The notes below the pieces were generated by a model. That model was not told the DNA's origin. It searched no databases and worked only from the letters and a program-made list of their open reading frames with translations. A DNA stretch of 64,000 bases from Ceratotherium simum simum. Its lineage: Eukaryota > Chordata > Mammalia > Perissodactyla > Rhinocerotidae. The stretch's first letter is position 1. Every line of letters begins with the position of its first letter. This document shows positions 12,601 to 24,676 of the stretch, piece after piece. Made by a program: the position numbers and the translations under genes. Location: contig NW_004454177.1 of the NCBI RefSeq assembly GCF_000283155.1, positions 5,495,345 through 5,559,344 on the forward strand, read 5' to 3'.

Positions 12601-14292
12601 CTTTTCAGCTTGCTTTTCAAAGGAAATTGAATCCCTTTACTTTTTCATAAAGCAACTTAAAAGAGTGCCTCTCAGAATGGCACTCATGTTGAATGAGTAC
12701 AAAAGTAGTGTTGTTCACTAAAAGCCACACATGAGTCTGTACCTGCTTTTCTCTACTGGCAAAATGGTTATTCTGGAAGTCCAAGCAAAACTCTCAGAAG
12801 CAAGAGTCGCTTCAGTGTGGTGAGTTTAATAAACATGAAGCTCAATGTAGGAGGCCAAAGGTTTTGGCAGGGTACTAACTGCTCGTGAAAAACAGGTTAG
12901 ACCTGGTGGCACGACAAACTCGGTGTAAACAAACTAAGATGATGAGGTGCTAAAATTGTAACAGAAGGGCATGTACCTGATTTGTCCTCACTGCTTGGCG
13001 CCTGCAATCTCCCAATTCTAGCCAGCCTTATGGCTCTTTACAGCCAGAAGGACAAGCATTCTGTCACTCTACTCCTATACTGTTCAGTTCTGCTCTGTAT
13101 TCTAAGAGTGATAGGAGCTAAGAATCTATTTAGCAAAATTTCCCTCAACCACATACTCATGAATTATATTTTTTCATTTCCTTATTTTTCCTATTCTTTA
13201 CTCTCCTTTCTTGCCCACAATCTCCTAATCCAAGGTTTCCTATTTTGAGCCTGCATCTTAGAAATCTGGGAGAGATTTCAGAAACTGAGACTCAGAGCTG
13301 CCTCTTTCTATCACGTTAAAAAGTCAGCATCACATTTATTTCTCCCTTGCTTCATCCATCACCCTGTCTACTACTTATCTGTCTTACCCTTACCTCCTTT
13401 TTATTCAATCCTAATCAGAGAGCAAGGCCACAGCTCAGCTACGCATCTAAACACTTTCGAAATAAACAAAATAAAGGTAAAATATAAAGATTTCTCCTTT
13501 CCTAAATCTCCTTATAGGAGGAAGCTAGACTTCATCTTAATTTTGGTCCCTGAGGAGGAAAATCATTTTTCTGATTAGTGAGATATTTTTCTCATTTTTT
13601 TTCACATTAAGGCCAAGGATCAGATTTTCCTATAAGTCTGTCCTAAAAGCAGTACAAAATAGCTACCAAAGATGCCACTTGGTGGAATGGAAGAAGGATT
13701 CTGCTTGAGAGAAGACTCTGAAGTGCTAGTCTTAAGAACAAATTTTTTTATTTGTCTATAGGCCAAAAAGCTTTTATAATTCTTCTTTTTACATATCTCC
13801 TTTCTACAGTTGCATGTGACTTGCTTTCCATACCTACACCTACAACCTCAGTTTCCTATGTTAAACAGATTTATTTAAATAGCTTTTACTAGGTGATTTT
13901 TAAAATAAAACAGCCTGACAGCTTTGGGATCGCGACTGGCATCTGTTACTACGGAACCACCTGTTATCTGGTCTCTTTTTATGCAGGAGGGAGGAGAGGA
14001 CCCCAAACAAAACAAACAACAGAAATGAACAAAAAAACAACTTCCGCCCTAAACAAACAAAAAACAACTTCTGTCCCAAACTTAAATTGCAATTAAGGAC
14101 CCAAAGAATACTTAATTTGGGAAGACCCCGTCCAGGTCATCTCATCTGCTGCTACTGGCTCCTCCACTTACCGGATTGCTGCTTCAGCTGCTCTTTTTGG
14201 ATTGCTGCAAACTGCTTGGCATCAGCCAGGGAGCCAAAGAGAGCAGCAAAGGGGTTACTTGAGATGTTGTTGTTATTCTCCTGGTCTGTCAT
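682..14292 (-). CDS. UBE4A: UBE4A, U-box ubiquitin chain-elongation factor (5' part; 11 coding exons)
   Basis: Spliced exons on the minus strand, 5' to 3': 14320-14172 (ATG at 14292), 11007-10834, 10231-10119, 8927-8775, 7732-7573, 7324-7122, 6916-6725, 5795-5462, 4366-4246, 2421-2117 and 814-682. All have GT/AG borders and join in frame to about 669 residues. The translation follows mammalian UBE4A closely from [20 protein letters not shown] onward; the human protein is about 1066 aa. UBE4A is the metazoan Ufd2-type E4 enzyme, which lengthens ubiquitin chains on substrates for proteasomal degradation. The part seen here is the N-terminal region and the start of the Ufd2 core. The catalytic U-box is C-terminal and lies off the left edge, and bases 1-681 hold no further exon. 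No frameshift or stop was seen. Identity is near certain; exon ends could be off by a base. Confidence 0.95.
1158..1672 (+). mobile_element. MLT1-like (MaLR) LTR relic
   Basis: The segment ends in a MaLR-type LTR end (CCCACAGAAATGTGAGAG, then TTTGTTGTTTTATG and a TAATTTGTTACTCAGCAATAGA run). It is diverged, and the 5' limit is approximate. Confidence 0.6.
3346..3594 (+). mobile_element. ERE SINE 2 (composite tail)
   Basis: ERE head, the body ending CTGGGGCTTTGGGG, then the GAGGAAGATTGGCAACAG module of other EREs. Flanked by AATTGCTATCC on both sides. Confidence 0.9.
4985..5245 (+). repeat. LINE-2 3' end
   Basis: L2-type tail: cytosine-rich stretch, CTCTGTGCTCCCATAGC, a GGGAGGGGCTGTGTTTTATTC-like motif and a terminal (GAAT)n run. 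Confidence 0.6.
6025..6246. mobile_element. hAT-Charlie-type non-autonomous DNA transposon
   Basis: Ends form an imperfect inverted repeat (GGGGTCCGTAAACT and the reverse of TTTGCCAACCCCT). The interior motifs TAAATATTTTCGGCTTTGC and AATAAAACTATTTACAAAAA are typical of this mammalian repeat. Confidence 0.65.
7985..8520 (-). mobile_element. LINE-1 3' end, split by ERE 3
   Basis: Antisense L1 3' UTR sequence (TTCACTTAACATAATACCCTCCAGGTCCATCC region). It is interrupted by the younger ERE at 8062-8280, with host DNA duplicated on each side. Confidence 0.75.
8062..8280 (-). mobile_element. ERE SINE 3
   Basis: Complete minus-strand ERE with a long poly(T) at its left end. CAGTTGTACATTATT is duplicated at 8047-8061 and 8283-8297. 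Confidence 0.92.
8985..9316 (-). mobile_element. ERE SINE 4, with assembly gap
   Basis: Minus-strand ERE whose A-tail side contains 100 Ns at 9025-9124. The flanks GCACAATTAATCTT and GCAAAATTAATCTT form the target-site duplication. Confidence 0.85.
9025..9124. other. Assembly gap (100 N)
   Basis: Exactly 100 Ns, a conventional placeholder for a gap of unknown length, inside ERE 4. Confidence 0.98.
9540..10110 (-). repeat. Decayed L2/MIR-like interspersed repeat
   Basis: Phrases such as GGGCTTGCCCTCAAGATCTTA and TTTTAACTCGGTCTTAAAGGAT resemble the antisense body of ancient L2-class repeats. Strand and limits are uncertain. Confidence 0.4.
11164..12212 (-). mobile_element. LINE-1, 3' UTR and end of ORF2
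   Basis: Antisense L1. A minus-strand reading frame at about 12199-11969 carries the ORF2 C-terminal signature ([13 protein letters not shown]), followed by the usual L1 3' UTR. It is truncated at the 5' end and inserted in a UBE4A intron. Confidence 0.85.
12220..14171. other. UBE4A intron remainder, nothing recognised
   Basis: Two kilobases of AT-rich intron between the L1 and the ATG exon. I find no exon, RNA gene or clear repeat in it. Confidence 0.5.
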
Positions 14293-14573
14293 TTCACTTT
14301 AAAGTATCCTCCATCCAGACCTAGGGGGAGGGGCTACGGAAAGGACAGGTATTAGACACAGAAGGGCAGCTACTACAACAGCTGTAATATACACAAAATT
14401 GTTTCTTTTCCCATTTCTTGAACACAATACATCTAAAAAGGCTTTGGGTAAGACTTTCCAATTCTTGTTCCAAGATTCAACTTTTGGCAAAAAGGTTACA
14501 AACCTGCCAATTGGACAAGGTGGCCTGATTTGGGGGCAGCAAAAACCAAAAAGCTTAAAAATGTTCAGCTGGT

Positions 14574-14811
14574 GGGGCCAGCCCAGTGGCGTAGTGGTTA
14601 AGATTGCCTGTTCTGCTTTGGCGGTTCGTGGATCCCGGGCGCAGACCCACGCACTGCTCATGAAGCCGTGCTATGGCACTGTCCCACATACAAAATAGAG
14701 GAAGACTGGCACGGATGTTAGCTCAGGCATAATCTTCCTCAAGCAAAAAGAGGAAGATTGGCAACAGATGTTAGCCCAGGGCCAATCTTCCTCACCAAAA
14801 AAAAAAAAAAA
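14574..14811 (+). mobile_element. ERE SINE 5
   Basis: Older ERE subtype with two GAGGAAGATTGGCA-type modules. The flanks TTCAGCTGG and TTCAGTTGG are a diverged target-site duplication. Confidence 0.88.
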
Positions 14812-16871
14812 ACCATTCAGTTGGAACTGCATTTATTTGTTGATATGTTTCTATTTGCTATACCTTTAAAAAATACGTTAAGTAGAAAGAATTATTGAAG
14901 TCAAAGAAGGAACTCACCTACTAATTGTAACAACAGTGTGGCACTTAAAAATAGTACAAGAACTACGGATTTCTCATAAATCTCTAGGCCAGCCAATTAG
15001 TTCTCATTCACCATGAGCATAAGACAGTGCTTGCTCAGGCTTCTATGGCTTAGGGTTGGAGCTGGGAATTCCTCAGCCACATATAAACTAAATATAAGCC
15101 TAGATCTCAGACATGGAATGGCAAATCAGGACGGGAACCAGATAAGCAGCACGTTGTGGGTTTTAAATATATATTAAGCATCTATCTCTATTCTTAGGCT
15201 TACAACGACTGATACTTCTTCTACTAAAAACTAAATGGTCTTTGCTTAATTCTATATTTAACTTGCACTGTTTATCTGACTTTTTTACAATACTGAAGAA
15301 AGACAAATTCCAATGGTCAGGTCAAACGTCTAATAGGAAATAGGTATATACCTCCAAGCTACTTAGTGGAGCTGACTGCACCTGCATTTGCACTCTCCTG
15401 GTTACATCTCCCCATTCAAGCACTCAGGGGCACAACGGGATGAGCGGAGCTCCCCGAAAGGCTTTCTCCCCTTCCTGAAATTTCAAGATCACAGCATAGA
15501 TATACAACTTTGAAAAGGGCGGGAAGAGACAAAAAGTTTGAATATTCTGCTTACAAGGATGTTGAACTGCTACAAGGACAGAGGCCTCACAAGGAGTGGG
15601 GCCAAGGGTATAAGGGAAGGAGAAAAAAAGAACATTTGGTCTACCTTTAGTTTACTGAGGTAAGACTCCTTACAGAATCATACTGACAAAAAGCTAATTA
15701 ATGCAAGTTGGAAGAGTTACCCTTATTTTTTGGAGGAAGAGAGACTGTAACACTTCTTGACAATTCTGAGGCATCTCCACCAATTGCTTCATGCTCCTCT
15801 GTCGTGTTTTCTGCATCGAGCTAATGGCTAATTAGCTGTAATGACTTAGGCAGACAGTCTAGTCTCCTCTCAGCATGGTGTTGGGCTTTACTGCTTCAAG
15901 GAACTGAACTGTTGGAAGTTGCTCTATGTATTTTATTTTTTGCTATGTATAGTTTAGTTGAGCTTAATAATGCAAAAAAGAAAGACAGCATATTTAGTGC
16001 TGGAATTAACAACAATCCTTGAGAGGACTTTCTCCCCACCTAACCACTACATAAACTTAATTATTATCCCTAATTCATGTAGAGGCACCAAGAGTTGTCA
16101 GCTGCCACCACCCTACCTCTATCCTAAGGTACCATGAAGTCCAGAGGAATGCAAAAAGTGTAGTGAGTTCTTGTTATTTTCTGTCTCCGAAACATCCTCT
16201 TTTTTCAACAAGACACTCCACATTTTTCCTTTGGGGATCCATCCCATTCCCAGTCCATGTGTTCAGAAGGAGATGACCTCACCCACTAGCTCCAGGAATG
16301 GGCATATGAATCTGGCCTGGCCAAAAAGAATGAAGCATTCTCTGGCTAAAGTGACTGATTTAGGACCAGGCACAAGACCCTAGCAAGGCCTATGAGAGTC
16401 AGTGAACACCAGCTTCAGGCCTTTGGCTGAATCCCCAGAAAAGGGAACTCTTTCTTTTCCTGCTTGGGTTGCTAGGCTGGTACGATATAAACCTGGAGTT
16501 GCCATCTTTCCACCATCTAGAAAAGGCCTCGCCTAAAACTAAGCCAACATATAGGAAAATAGAGTTGAGAGATGGAAAGAGAAAGTCTTTTCAGTTATAA
16601 AAGCCAATAGATTCCCCTATGTTGCATAAGCCAATTTGAATGGGTTTTTAAAAACACAACTGAAGAGAGTTCAGATTAGTACAAAGGAGACACATCACCT
16701 GTACCATCTGTGCAGAAAGGAAGTAAGCTGAAAGCCAGGAATATAGAACCTATGACACAGACAGGCTATTAAGACTATCAAGAGATAAAGAGGATTTATC
16801 ATCATAAATGGCATTATTTCCTCCCTTCTCAATACCATACTGTCACATTACATAAGAAAGCTGCCTTCTCA

Positions 16872-17136
16872 GGGGGCGGGCCTGCTGGCATAGAGGTTAA
16901 GCTCATGCACTCTGCTTTGGTGGCCTGGGGTTCACAGGTTTGGATCCCGGGTACAGACCTATGCACCGCTCATCATGCCATGCCGTGGCAGTGTCCCATA
17001 TACAAAATGGAGGAAGATGGGCACAGATGTTAGCTCAGGGACAATCTTCCTCAGCAAAAAGAGGAAGACTGGCAATGAATGTTAGTTCAGGGCCAATCTT
17101 CCTCACCAAAGAAAAACAAAAAACAAAAAAACAAAA
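16872..17136 (+). mobile_element. ERE SINE 6
   Basis: ERE with degraded head (GGGGGCGGGCCTGCTGGCAT) and (CAAAA)n tail. GCTGCCTTC is present on both sides. Confidence 0.85.
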
Positions 17137-18158
17137 AACTGCTGCCTTCCCATTACATTTTATCTATGTTAACAGGATTCGTAATTTTCAACATTGTATT
17201 CCTAATGCACATCTTCTACTTTGCTAGACTAAAGCAATTTGAGTACAGGTTCTTATCTGATTATTTTTACTTCTGTGTCTGGCATCACACATCACAATCA
17301 CCAGGTCACAAATAAATATTTATTGAATGATTCAATCTTATATGTAATCACTCTTGACCTCCTGTAATGGACAGCAGCATCCATGATCCTACTTCAAGGT
17401 AAGGGCTCTACGATTTATCTTGGGTTGCAGTGGAAGGTCACACTATTGGGCCAGACACTTGTGGCTTTTTGGTACCTCAGCATGTGTAGAATAGAGAATG
17501 GAAATAAATTTCTGTTGTCATCTCTGCTGTCTTTTTGGAAAACAAAAAGGTTTTTGCCTACCTCACTAAGCCCATCTTTTTCATATGTAGCTTCAAATCT
17601 GTGCACAAACTATTCTCATAGAAAAAGGGCTAACACTGTGTAACCATTTACAGAAAAATTTTACAGAAAAAGGGAGGACTGATCACTTGATGGGAACCTT
17701 TGTGGAGATGCCAGTTTAGATTTGTTCAATGGCTCACAAATGTAAAAAGAGTACCTAGATATCACCCACTCCAAAAGAAAAGTCTGATAAAATGGAACCT
17801 TGATATTTTAACATTCAACAATGTCACTGGGAATTTATAATCTCTTATTTTCAACTGCCATATGGAGATACAGCACTATCCTGTTGTCAGCCTTTGGGAT
17901 GGTACAACCACCAATCCTTAGAAGCTTCTGGATTTGATTCTTTTTAAATACGTCTTCCTTAAAAACAAGTTACACTCTGATATACTTGCTGCAAGGGTCT
18001 ACATCTATATAGCTGTTACCTCTACCCCTACAAAATTTTCTCAACCTCCCCTGATTCAACCTTTTGTTTATGAACAATACTGCTAATCCCTTAAGAGCCA
18101 ATGTCAGCTCTTAAGAGGTGAGCACACAAACGTTTTAACATCAGATTTGGTATTGCTT

Positions 18159-18402
18159 TTTTTTTTGGTGAGGAAGATTAGCTGTGAGCTAACATCTGTT
18201 GCCAATCCTCCTCTTTTTGCTGAGGAAGACTGGCCCTGGGCTAACATTCGTTCTCATCTTCCACTACTTTATATGTTAGATGCGTGCCACAGCATGGCTT
18301 GATGAGTGGTGCCTAGGTCTGCTACTGGGATGCAAACCAGAGAAGCCAGGGCCACCAAAGCAGAATGTGCCAACTTAACAGCTAGGCCACCGGGTTGGCC
18401 CC
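18159..18402 (-). mobile_element. ERE SINE 7
   Basis: Minus-strand ERE ending in a diverged GGGTTGGCCCC head. TTGGTATTGCTTTT is duplicated on both sides. Confidence 0.88.
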
Positions 18403-19342
18403 CTTGGTATTGCTTTTAAACAGAAATATTTGGAATACTTTGTAAAACTGGGATTATCAAAATCAAGCTCTATTAAGTCATACTCTGTATGGTCTCTGTC
18501 CTGGTCAGTAATACATAAATCAAACCAAAAGAGGAATAAAAAAAAATGTTTACACTGTTGGATGTTCCATCCAATAATCCCTTCAGGCCCCTCTAATGTG
18601 GCAACAGATCAGCAAGCTAGAAGAATCTCATCAAGTCAAAAAGCAGGCAGCATTCCTTCCTGGGTCCCCTTCTTGGCTCTCACATGAGACCAAAACAGTC
18701 CATGGTGGTGAAACCAAACACATCCTTGCTCTGGGAGTGAAAAAGTGATCCCAAAAAGAAGACTCATCAAATACAAGCTCCTGAACTGTGGGTACTCAAT
18801 TTTAGAAGTGTCTTCTAAACCCAACTGCTGAGGGAGCATGAAGCAGAGTGCCAGGAAGAGTTCTGAGTGGTGAACTGATCACTTGCCTTAAGAAATGTCA
18901 ACACCTTGCCATATGTATTCAACTGGTTTGATTACTGCAACTCGTGCTTAATTCTGTCTTCCTTGGCATCTGGCTATCTGTCGTTTACTCTTTATATTTT
19001 ATCCCTCCAGGTCCCATAAGGGATTCGCGGCAAAAAGGGAGACCCACCCACTCTGCGCACGTTCTAGAGTGAGGAAGTCAAAGATAATGCACGGCCAGTA
19101 TTGACCCTTTCCAGGAGGCGAATGGCAAAGAGGGGGAGAGATGCCAGAAGCTGGGGCACTGTAAGGGGTTCCCAAATCAGACAGGGTCGAAGTTCATGAA
19201 GGAGAGGGTCAGTGGCCAGGAATGCACAGAAGGAATTTGGAGGAGGTAAGAGTGCAGAGGCCTGGACTGGCATTCGACTAGGGAAAAAAAATGCCATTGC
19301 AGACTCAACGATCCCCTCCCCTCAAGCTATTTTCTCTCTTAC

Positions 19343-19600
19343 CAGAGCCTGAAGGGCTAGCAGCGACGACACGACAGTCTCAGGGGCCGAAGGGTTCCCA
19401 CTTCCGACTCAGCACGGCAACCGGAGCTTACATCATCACTAAGTGCCCCGCCTTGTGGGATCTCATCTGGGCGCCGGAAACAGGGTGTGTCGCCCCTCGC
19501 GGGGAACTGGCGCGCAAACACCCCCATGGCGCACGCGCAAACTGGTTGGGTCAGGGCGGAAGTGGCTGAAAGTGGCGTGGGGATCGAGTTGGGGCCGGTC
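19343..19600 (-). promoter_or_regulatory. UBE4A: UBE4A non-coding exon 1 and GC-rich promoter
   Basis: A splice donor (CTCTG|GTAAGAG on the minus strand) sits at 19342/19343, 5 kb upstream of the ATG exon, whose acceptor is at 14321. The sequence above it is the most CpG-rich non-SINE DNA in the window. It contains an NRF1-like GGCGCACGCGCAA at 19528-19540 and an ETS-like GGCGGAAGTGG at about 19555-19565, with no TATA box. This is typical of a TATA-less housekeeping promoter. The start site is inferred to lie at about 19.43-19.5 kb. Confidence 0.65.
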
Positions 19601-20029
19601 CAAGTAATCCCGGGTCTGGGCAGTTTGAAGCTCAGTGAGATAAGAGGCGCGTCTTGGAAATTGGTGTGTGGATCGCAGATATTACTTCGTGATCCCTGGC
19701 AGTACTCGCAAATTTCGTGGGCTTCTACTTCCTATTTTTCCCACCGATCTTAGGCCTTTTTGAAGCAGCTTCTGTTACTGTTCATAGATTATTATGTATG
19801 AAGCAGCAACAGCAGTAATAACAGCAATAATAATGACTGAAAGTTTTGATCTCTTATTAGGTGCCAGGAAGTGTGCTAAAATATGCTTTGATTGGGTTTC
19901 AGTTTTCTTATCTGTGGAGACAATATACATCTTACAAGTTCACTCTGAGGTACACAAAGGCAATGAAAGCAGCGTAGTGTTGCAAAAGTGCAAGTGAAAA
20001 GACAATGCATAGAAGAAAAGAAAATATTT

Positions 20030-20965
20030 GTAAATAACATCTGATAAAGGCTTAGTATCCAGAATATGTAAAGAACTTGTACAACTCAACAACAAGAAAC
20101 CAAACAACTTGATTCAAAAATGGGTGATGGACTTGAATAGACATTTCTCCAAAGAAGATATATCAATGGCCAACAAACACATGAAAAGATGCTCAACATC
20201 ACTCATCGTTAGGGAAATGTGAGTCAAAACCACAGTGAAATACCACCTCATACCCATTAGGAAGGCTATTATCAAAAAAACGGAATAAGTACTGGCGAGG
20301 ATGTGGAGAAGTAGGAAGCCCTGTGCATTTCTGATGGGAATGTAAAATAATGCAGCACTTTGGGAAAATAGTTTGGTGGTTCCTCAAAAAGTTAAACATA
20401 GAATTACCATATCATGCAGCAATTCCACTTCTGGGTACACACCCAAAAGAAGTGAAAGCAGGGACTCAAACAGATCCTTGTACACCAGTGTTCATAGCAA
20501 CATTGTTCATAATGGCCAAAAGGTGGAAACAACCCAAAATGTCTGTAGACAGATGAATGGGTAAACAAAATGTGATATATACATACACTCAGCTGTTATT
20601 TAGCCTTAAAAAGGAAGGAATTTCTAATACATGCTACAACATGGATGAACCTTGAAAACATTATGTAAATGAAATAAGCCAGATACAAAAGGACAGATAT
20701 TGTATGATTCCACTTATACGTAGTACCTAGAATAGGCAAATTCACAGAGACAGAAAGTAAAATAGAAGTTACCAGGGGCTGGGAAGATGGAGGAATGGGG
20801 AGTTATTATTTAATGGGTACAAAGTTTATTAAGGATGATGAAAGAATTCTGGAAACGGATAGTGATGATTGTTGCACAACATTGTGAATGTACTTAATGC
20901 CACTGAATAGTACACTTAAAAATGGTTAAAATAGTAAACTTTATGTTATGTATATTTTAACACAT
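20030..20965 (+). mobile_element. LINE-1, ORF2 end and 3' UTR
   Basis: Sense L1 sequence: ORF2 tail motifs (GACATTTCTCCAAAGAAGAT, ATGGCCAACAAACACATGAA), then the 3' UTR with GGGAAGATGGAGGAATGGGG. It is full of stops and 5'-truncated. Confidence 0.85.
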
Positions 20966-21137
20966 ATACTCACACTCACACAATGCTGTTCAACCTTACA
21001 GTGCCTATCATGTTCCAGCATTGTTCTAGTTCCTGAAGCTACAGTAGTGAAGAAAAATACAAGTCTTTTCCTTCCTGGAGCTTACAATCTGGTGAGAGTG
21101 GAGTGGTAACATAGCATTTAAAATCTATGGGTACTTG

Positions 21138-21346
21138 GGCCAGCCCCGTGGCTTGGTGGTTAAGTGCGCGCGCTCTGATGCTGGTGGCCCGGGTTCGGAT
21201 CCCGGGTGTGCACCGAGGCACCACTTCTCCGTCCATCCTGAGGCCGAGTCCCACATACAGCAACTAGAAGGATGTGCAGCTATGACATACAACTATCTAC
21301 TGGGGCTTTGGGGGGGAAAATAAATAAAATAAAATCTTAAAAAAAA
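21138..21346 (+). mobile_element. ERE SINE 8
   Basis: Young-looking ERE with intact CpG-rich head. AAATCTATGGGTAC is perfectly duplicated. Confidence 0.92.
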
Positions 21347-23800
21347 AAATCTATGGGTACAGATGGATCATTCAGTAAATAGTTCTGGAATAACTGGGTA
21401 GCTCTGTGGCTTAAAAGTTAGTCAATATGTTAGGGCTTTACACTAAAATTAATTCAAGATGGATCAAAGATTTAAATATACAAAATGAAGCCATAAAAAT
21501 GCTAGAGGAATTCACGGGAGAACGTTTTAAAAGGAATAATCTTGGGGCCAGCCCCATGGTGTAGCGGTTAAGTGTGCACACTCCGCTGCTGGTGGCCCGG
21601 CTTCGGATCCCGGGCGCGCACTGACGCACCGCTTGTCAGGCCATGCTGAGGCCGTATCCCACATACAGCAACCAGAAGGATGTGCAACTATGACATGCAG
21701 CTATCTACTGGGGCTTTGGGGAGAAAAAGGAGGAGGATTGGCAATAGATGTTAGCTCAGAGCCAGTCTTCCTCAGCAAAAAGAGGAGGATTGCCATGGAT
21801 GTTAGCTCAGGGCTGATCTTCCTCACACACACACACACAAAATAAACAAACAAACAAAAATAAATAAAAGGAATAATCTTAAAATGGGGGAAGACCTTTC
21901 TAAATATGAAACACCCTAGAAGCCATAAAAGACCAGTGGATTCTACCACATGCAAATATTTGTAAAATGTGCATAGAAAACCAAATATAAGTAAAGTGAA
22001 AAAAACAACAACTTTGGAAAAATATTTGCAATTGATATCACAAACAAAAGCTGTTGCAAATCAATAAGAAGAAGATAAAAGGATGTGAGCCTATATTTCA
22101 CTAGAAGGAAAAACAAATGGCTCACTTCCATTTTTAATAAGAAAAATGTAAATTAAAATGACACTGAGAGGCCATTTTTAACTTAGATTGGCACAGTTCA
22201 AAAAGTTTAATAATACGCTGTTGGAATATGTATGGAATAACAGGACTCTCGTTTATGGTTATTAGGAATATATATTGGTCCAACCTCTATGAAGTGCAAT
22301 TTGGCAATTTTGGATAAAATTATAAGTGCAAATACATTATGGCCCTACAATTCCATTTATTTGTATTTGTTACAAATAGACAACGTTCAAAATGACATTT
22401 ATTGTTAGAACTAAAACTATAAAAACTATAAAAAGAAGATATAGGAGAAATCTTTGTGACCTTGGGTTTGGCAAAGATTTCTTGGACATGACACCAAAAG
22501 CACAATCCATAAAAGAAAAAAATGGATAAAATGGACTTCATCAAAATTAAAAACTTTTGCACTTCAAAAGACCATTAAGAAAATGAAAACACAAACCAGA
22601 GACTAGTAGATATATTTGCAAATCATATATTTGGTAAAGGACTTGTATTCAAAATACATAAGAACTCTTACAAGTCAATAGTAAGAAGACAAACAACACA
22701 ATTAAAAAAAAAAGATTTGAATAGACATTTCACTAAAGATATAAGAATGGCTAATAAGCACATGAGATGTTCATCATTAGTAATTAGGGATATACAAATT
22801 AAAGCCACAATAGGATACTATTTTATATACACTAGAATGGCTATACTAAAAAAGATAGTAGCAAATATTGGTAAGGATGTGGAGAAACCGGAAACTTCAT
22901 CTACTGCTAATGGGAATGTAAAATGGAACAGCCAGTTTGGAAAAGTTTGGCAGTTTCTTAAAAAGTTAAACATAAATTTACCATACAACCCAGCAATTCT
23001 TCACTCCTAGGTATCAACCCCAAGGAGTGAAAAACATATGTCCACACAAAGATTTGCATGAGAATGTCCACAGCAGATATTGTATGATTCCATTGTATAA
23101 AATGTCCAGAAAAGGCAAATCTAAAGAGGCAGAAATGAGATTAGTGGTTGCCTGGGGTGCAGGGTGGGAACAGGGAGTAACTGCAAACAGTTCAAGGGAT
23201 CTTAAGACAGTGATGGAAATGTTCTAAAACTGGATTATGGTGATAGTAGTACAACTAGGTAAATTTGCTAAATATTACTGAGAACAGGTGAAATTACTTA
23301 AAATGAGTGAATTTTATAGCATGTAAATTATACTTCAAATCTTTTAAAAAATGACATTTATACATACAATGTGAGTCACTGAAGCATTGTAAGAGCAAAA
23401 GATTGGAACCAACTTAAATGTCCATCAATAGAGGACTATTAAATAGATTACAGTGTATCTGTATAATGTGGCTGCATTAAAAAAAGAAAAAATGAGTCCC
23501 TTTATATACTGGTATGAAATAATCTTCAGGTTTTATTAGGTAAAAGATGTATAGTATGATACCATTTGTGTGAAAAATAGGGGAAGAGAAAACAATGTGT
23601 TCTTGAGAATTTGCTTATGTGTGCCTAGAATACCTCTGATATATAATACCTTATTATCTTATAAGGATATTTAAGAAACTAGTATATTTTTTGCCCCTGG
23701 AGAGGGCAACTGGGTGATGGAGGTGTAGGGAGAACTTTCACTGCATATTTGAACTATGTGAATTATGACCTATACAAAAACTAAATAAAAATTAAAAGAA
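21347..23800 (+). mobile_element. LINE-1 fragments (two or more), split by ERE 9
   Basis: Sense L1 pieces. The first spans about 21347-22330 and carries ERE 9. A second begins about 22400 with the ORF2 C-terminal motifs and runs through a 3' UTR to about 23800. All frames are broken. Confidence 0.7.
21544..21866 (+). mobile_element. ERE SINE 9 (composite, longest copy)
   Basis: Contains the CAGCAACCAGAAGGATGTG body and, after CTGGGGCTTTGGGG, two GAGGAGGATTG modules and a CA-repeat tail. AAAAGGAATAATCTT is duplicated on both sides. Confidence 0.92.
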
Positions 23801-24194
23801 AAAATTATATTCAAACAGAGGGGTTATTTGACCTTTTCATTTTTCTTTTACAAAAATATTACCTCCCAATAGGTGGCGCTCCTGAAACACCATACATGTT
23901 TTCACATTACTTTTATTTTATTTTGAGAAAAGCCTAAATTTGCTCTGATGGCCTTTCTTCTCCATTTGTCACCTCCGGGAACCTTGAGTCTAGATTTAGG
24001 GCTGAAAGTTTCTCTGCTAGGAGCACTCCAAAACGTATTGCTCTGTTTCTGAGAACAGGATAGAAGGGAGAACACCTGGATTGAAAAAACAAAAATTGCA
24101 ATTGGCTCAGAAAACCAAATAATGCTTGGGCTCTGTTTCCCTGATTGAAACTTCTGATTGATTGATTAGTTGATTGAAAGGTTAATATAGGTCA

Positions 24195-24405
24195 GTGGTT
24201 CTTAATTAAGGGCAATTTTGTCCCTGAGGGGACACTTGCAATATCTGGAGATATTTTTGGCTGTCAAAAGTGGGGGGTACTACTGGCATCTGGTGGATAG
24301 AGACCAGGGAAAAACCTTACAACGCAGGACAGTTCCCCCACCACAAAGAATTATCTGGCTCAAAATGTGAATAGTATGGATGTTGAGAAACCCTGATATA
24401 GATTA
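24195..24405 (+). mobile_element. hAT-type non-autonomous DNA transposon
   Basis: Starts CAGTGGTTCTTAATTAAGGG and ends GTTGAGAAACCCTG, inverted ends usual for this class. The interior has the ACTGGCATCTGGTGG phrase. It lies within or just past the CD3G 3' UTR. Confidence 0.65.
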
Positions 24406-24676
24406 TGATTAACATTCAGCATCTCTATTACTTGAGGCCCTGTTCTGAGAGGATTTACAGATGCACACAGCCTTCATATTTTCTTACACCAAGAAAATCA
24501 GCACTGGCTCCAGTGCTTTCAGAAACCGGCCTCCCCAAGCAACCCCACCCCCCAGTCTGACCCTTATAGCTACTGGAGGAAAGGAGATAGATTTGGCAGC
24601 AGTTGGGAGGGCGGGTAATACAAAGGTGCTTTCTTAGAATTCGTGTAGAGAGACACACCTACTCTGAGTCTTGAGC

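Larger units (their letters stand above)
14321..19342 (-). other. UBE4A intron 1 (no gene seen)
   Basis: Five kilobases between the non-coding first exon and the ATG exon. It holds three ERE SINEs (listed separately). The rest is AT-rich unique or decayed sequence in which I see no exon with usable splice sites. Confidence 0.6.
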
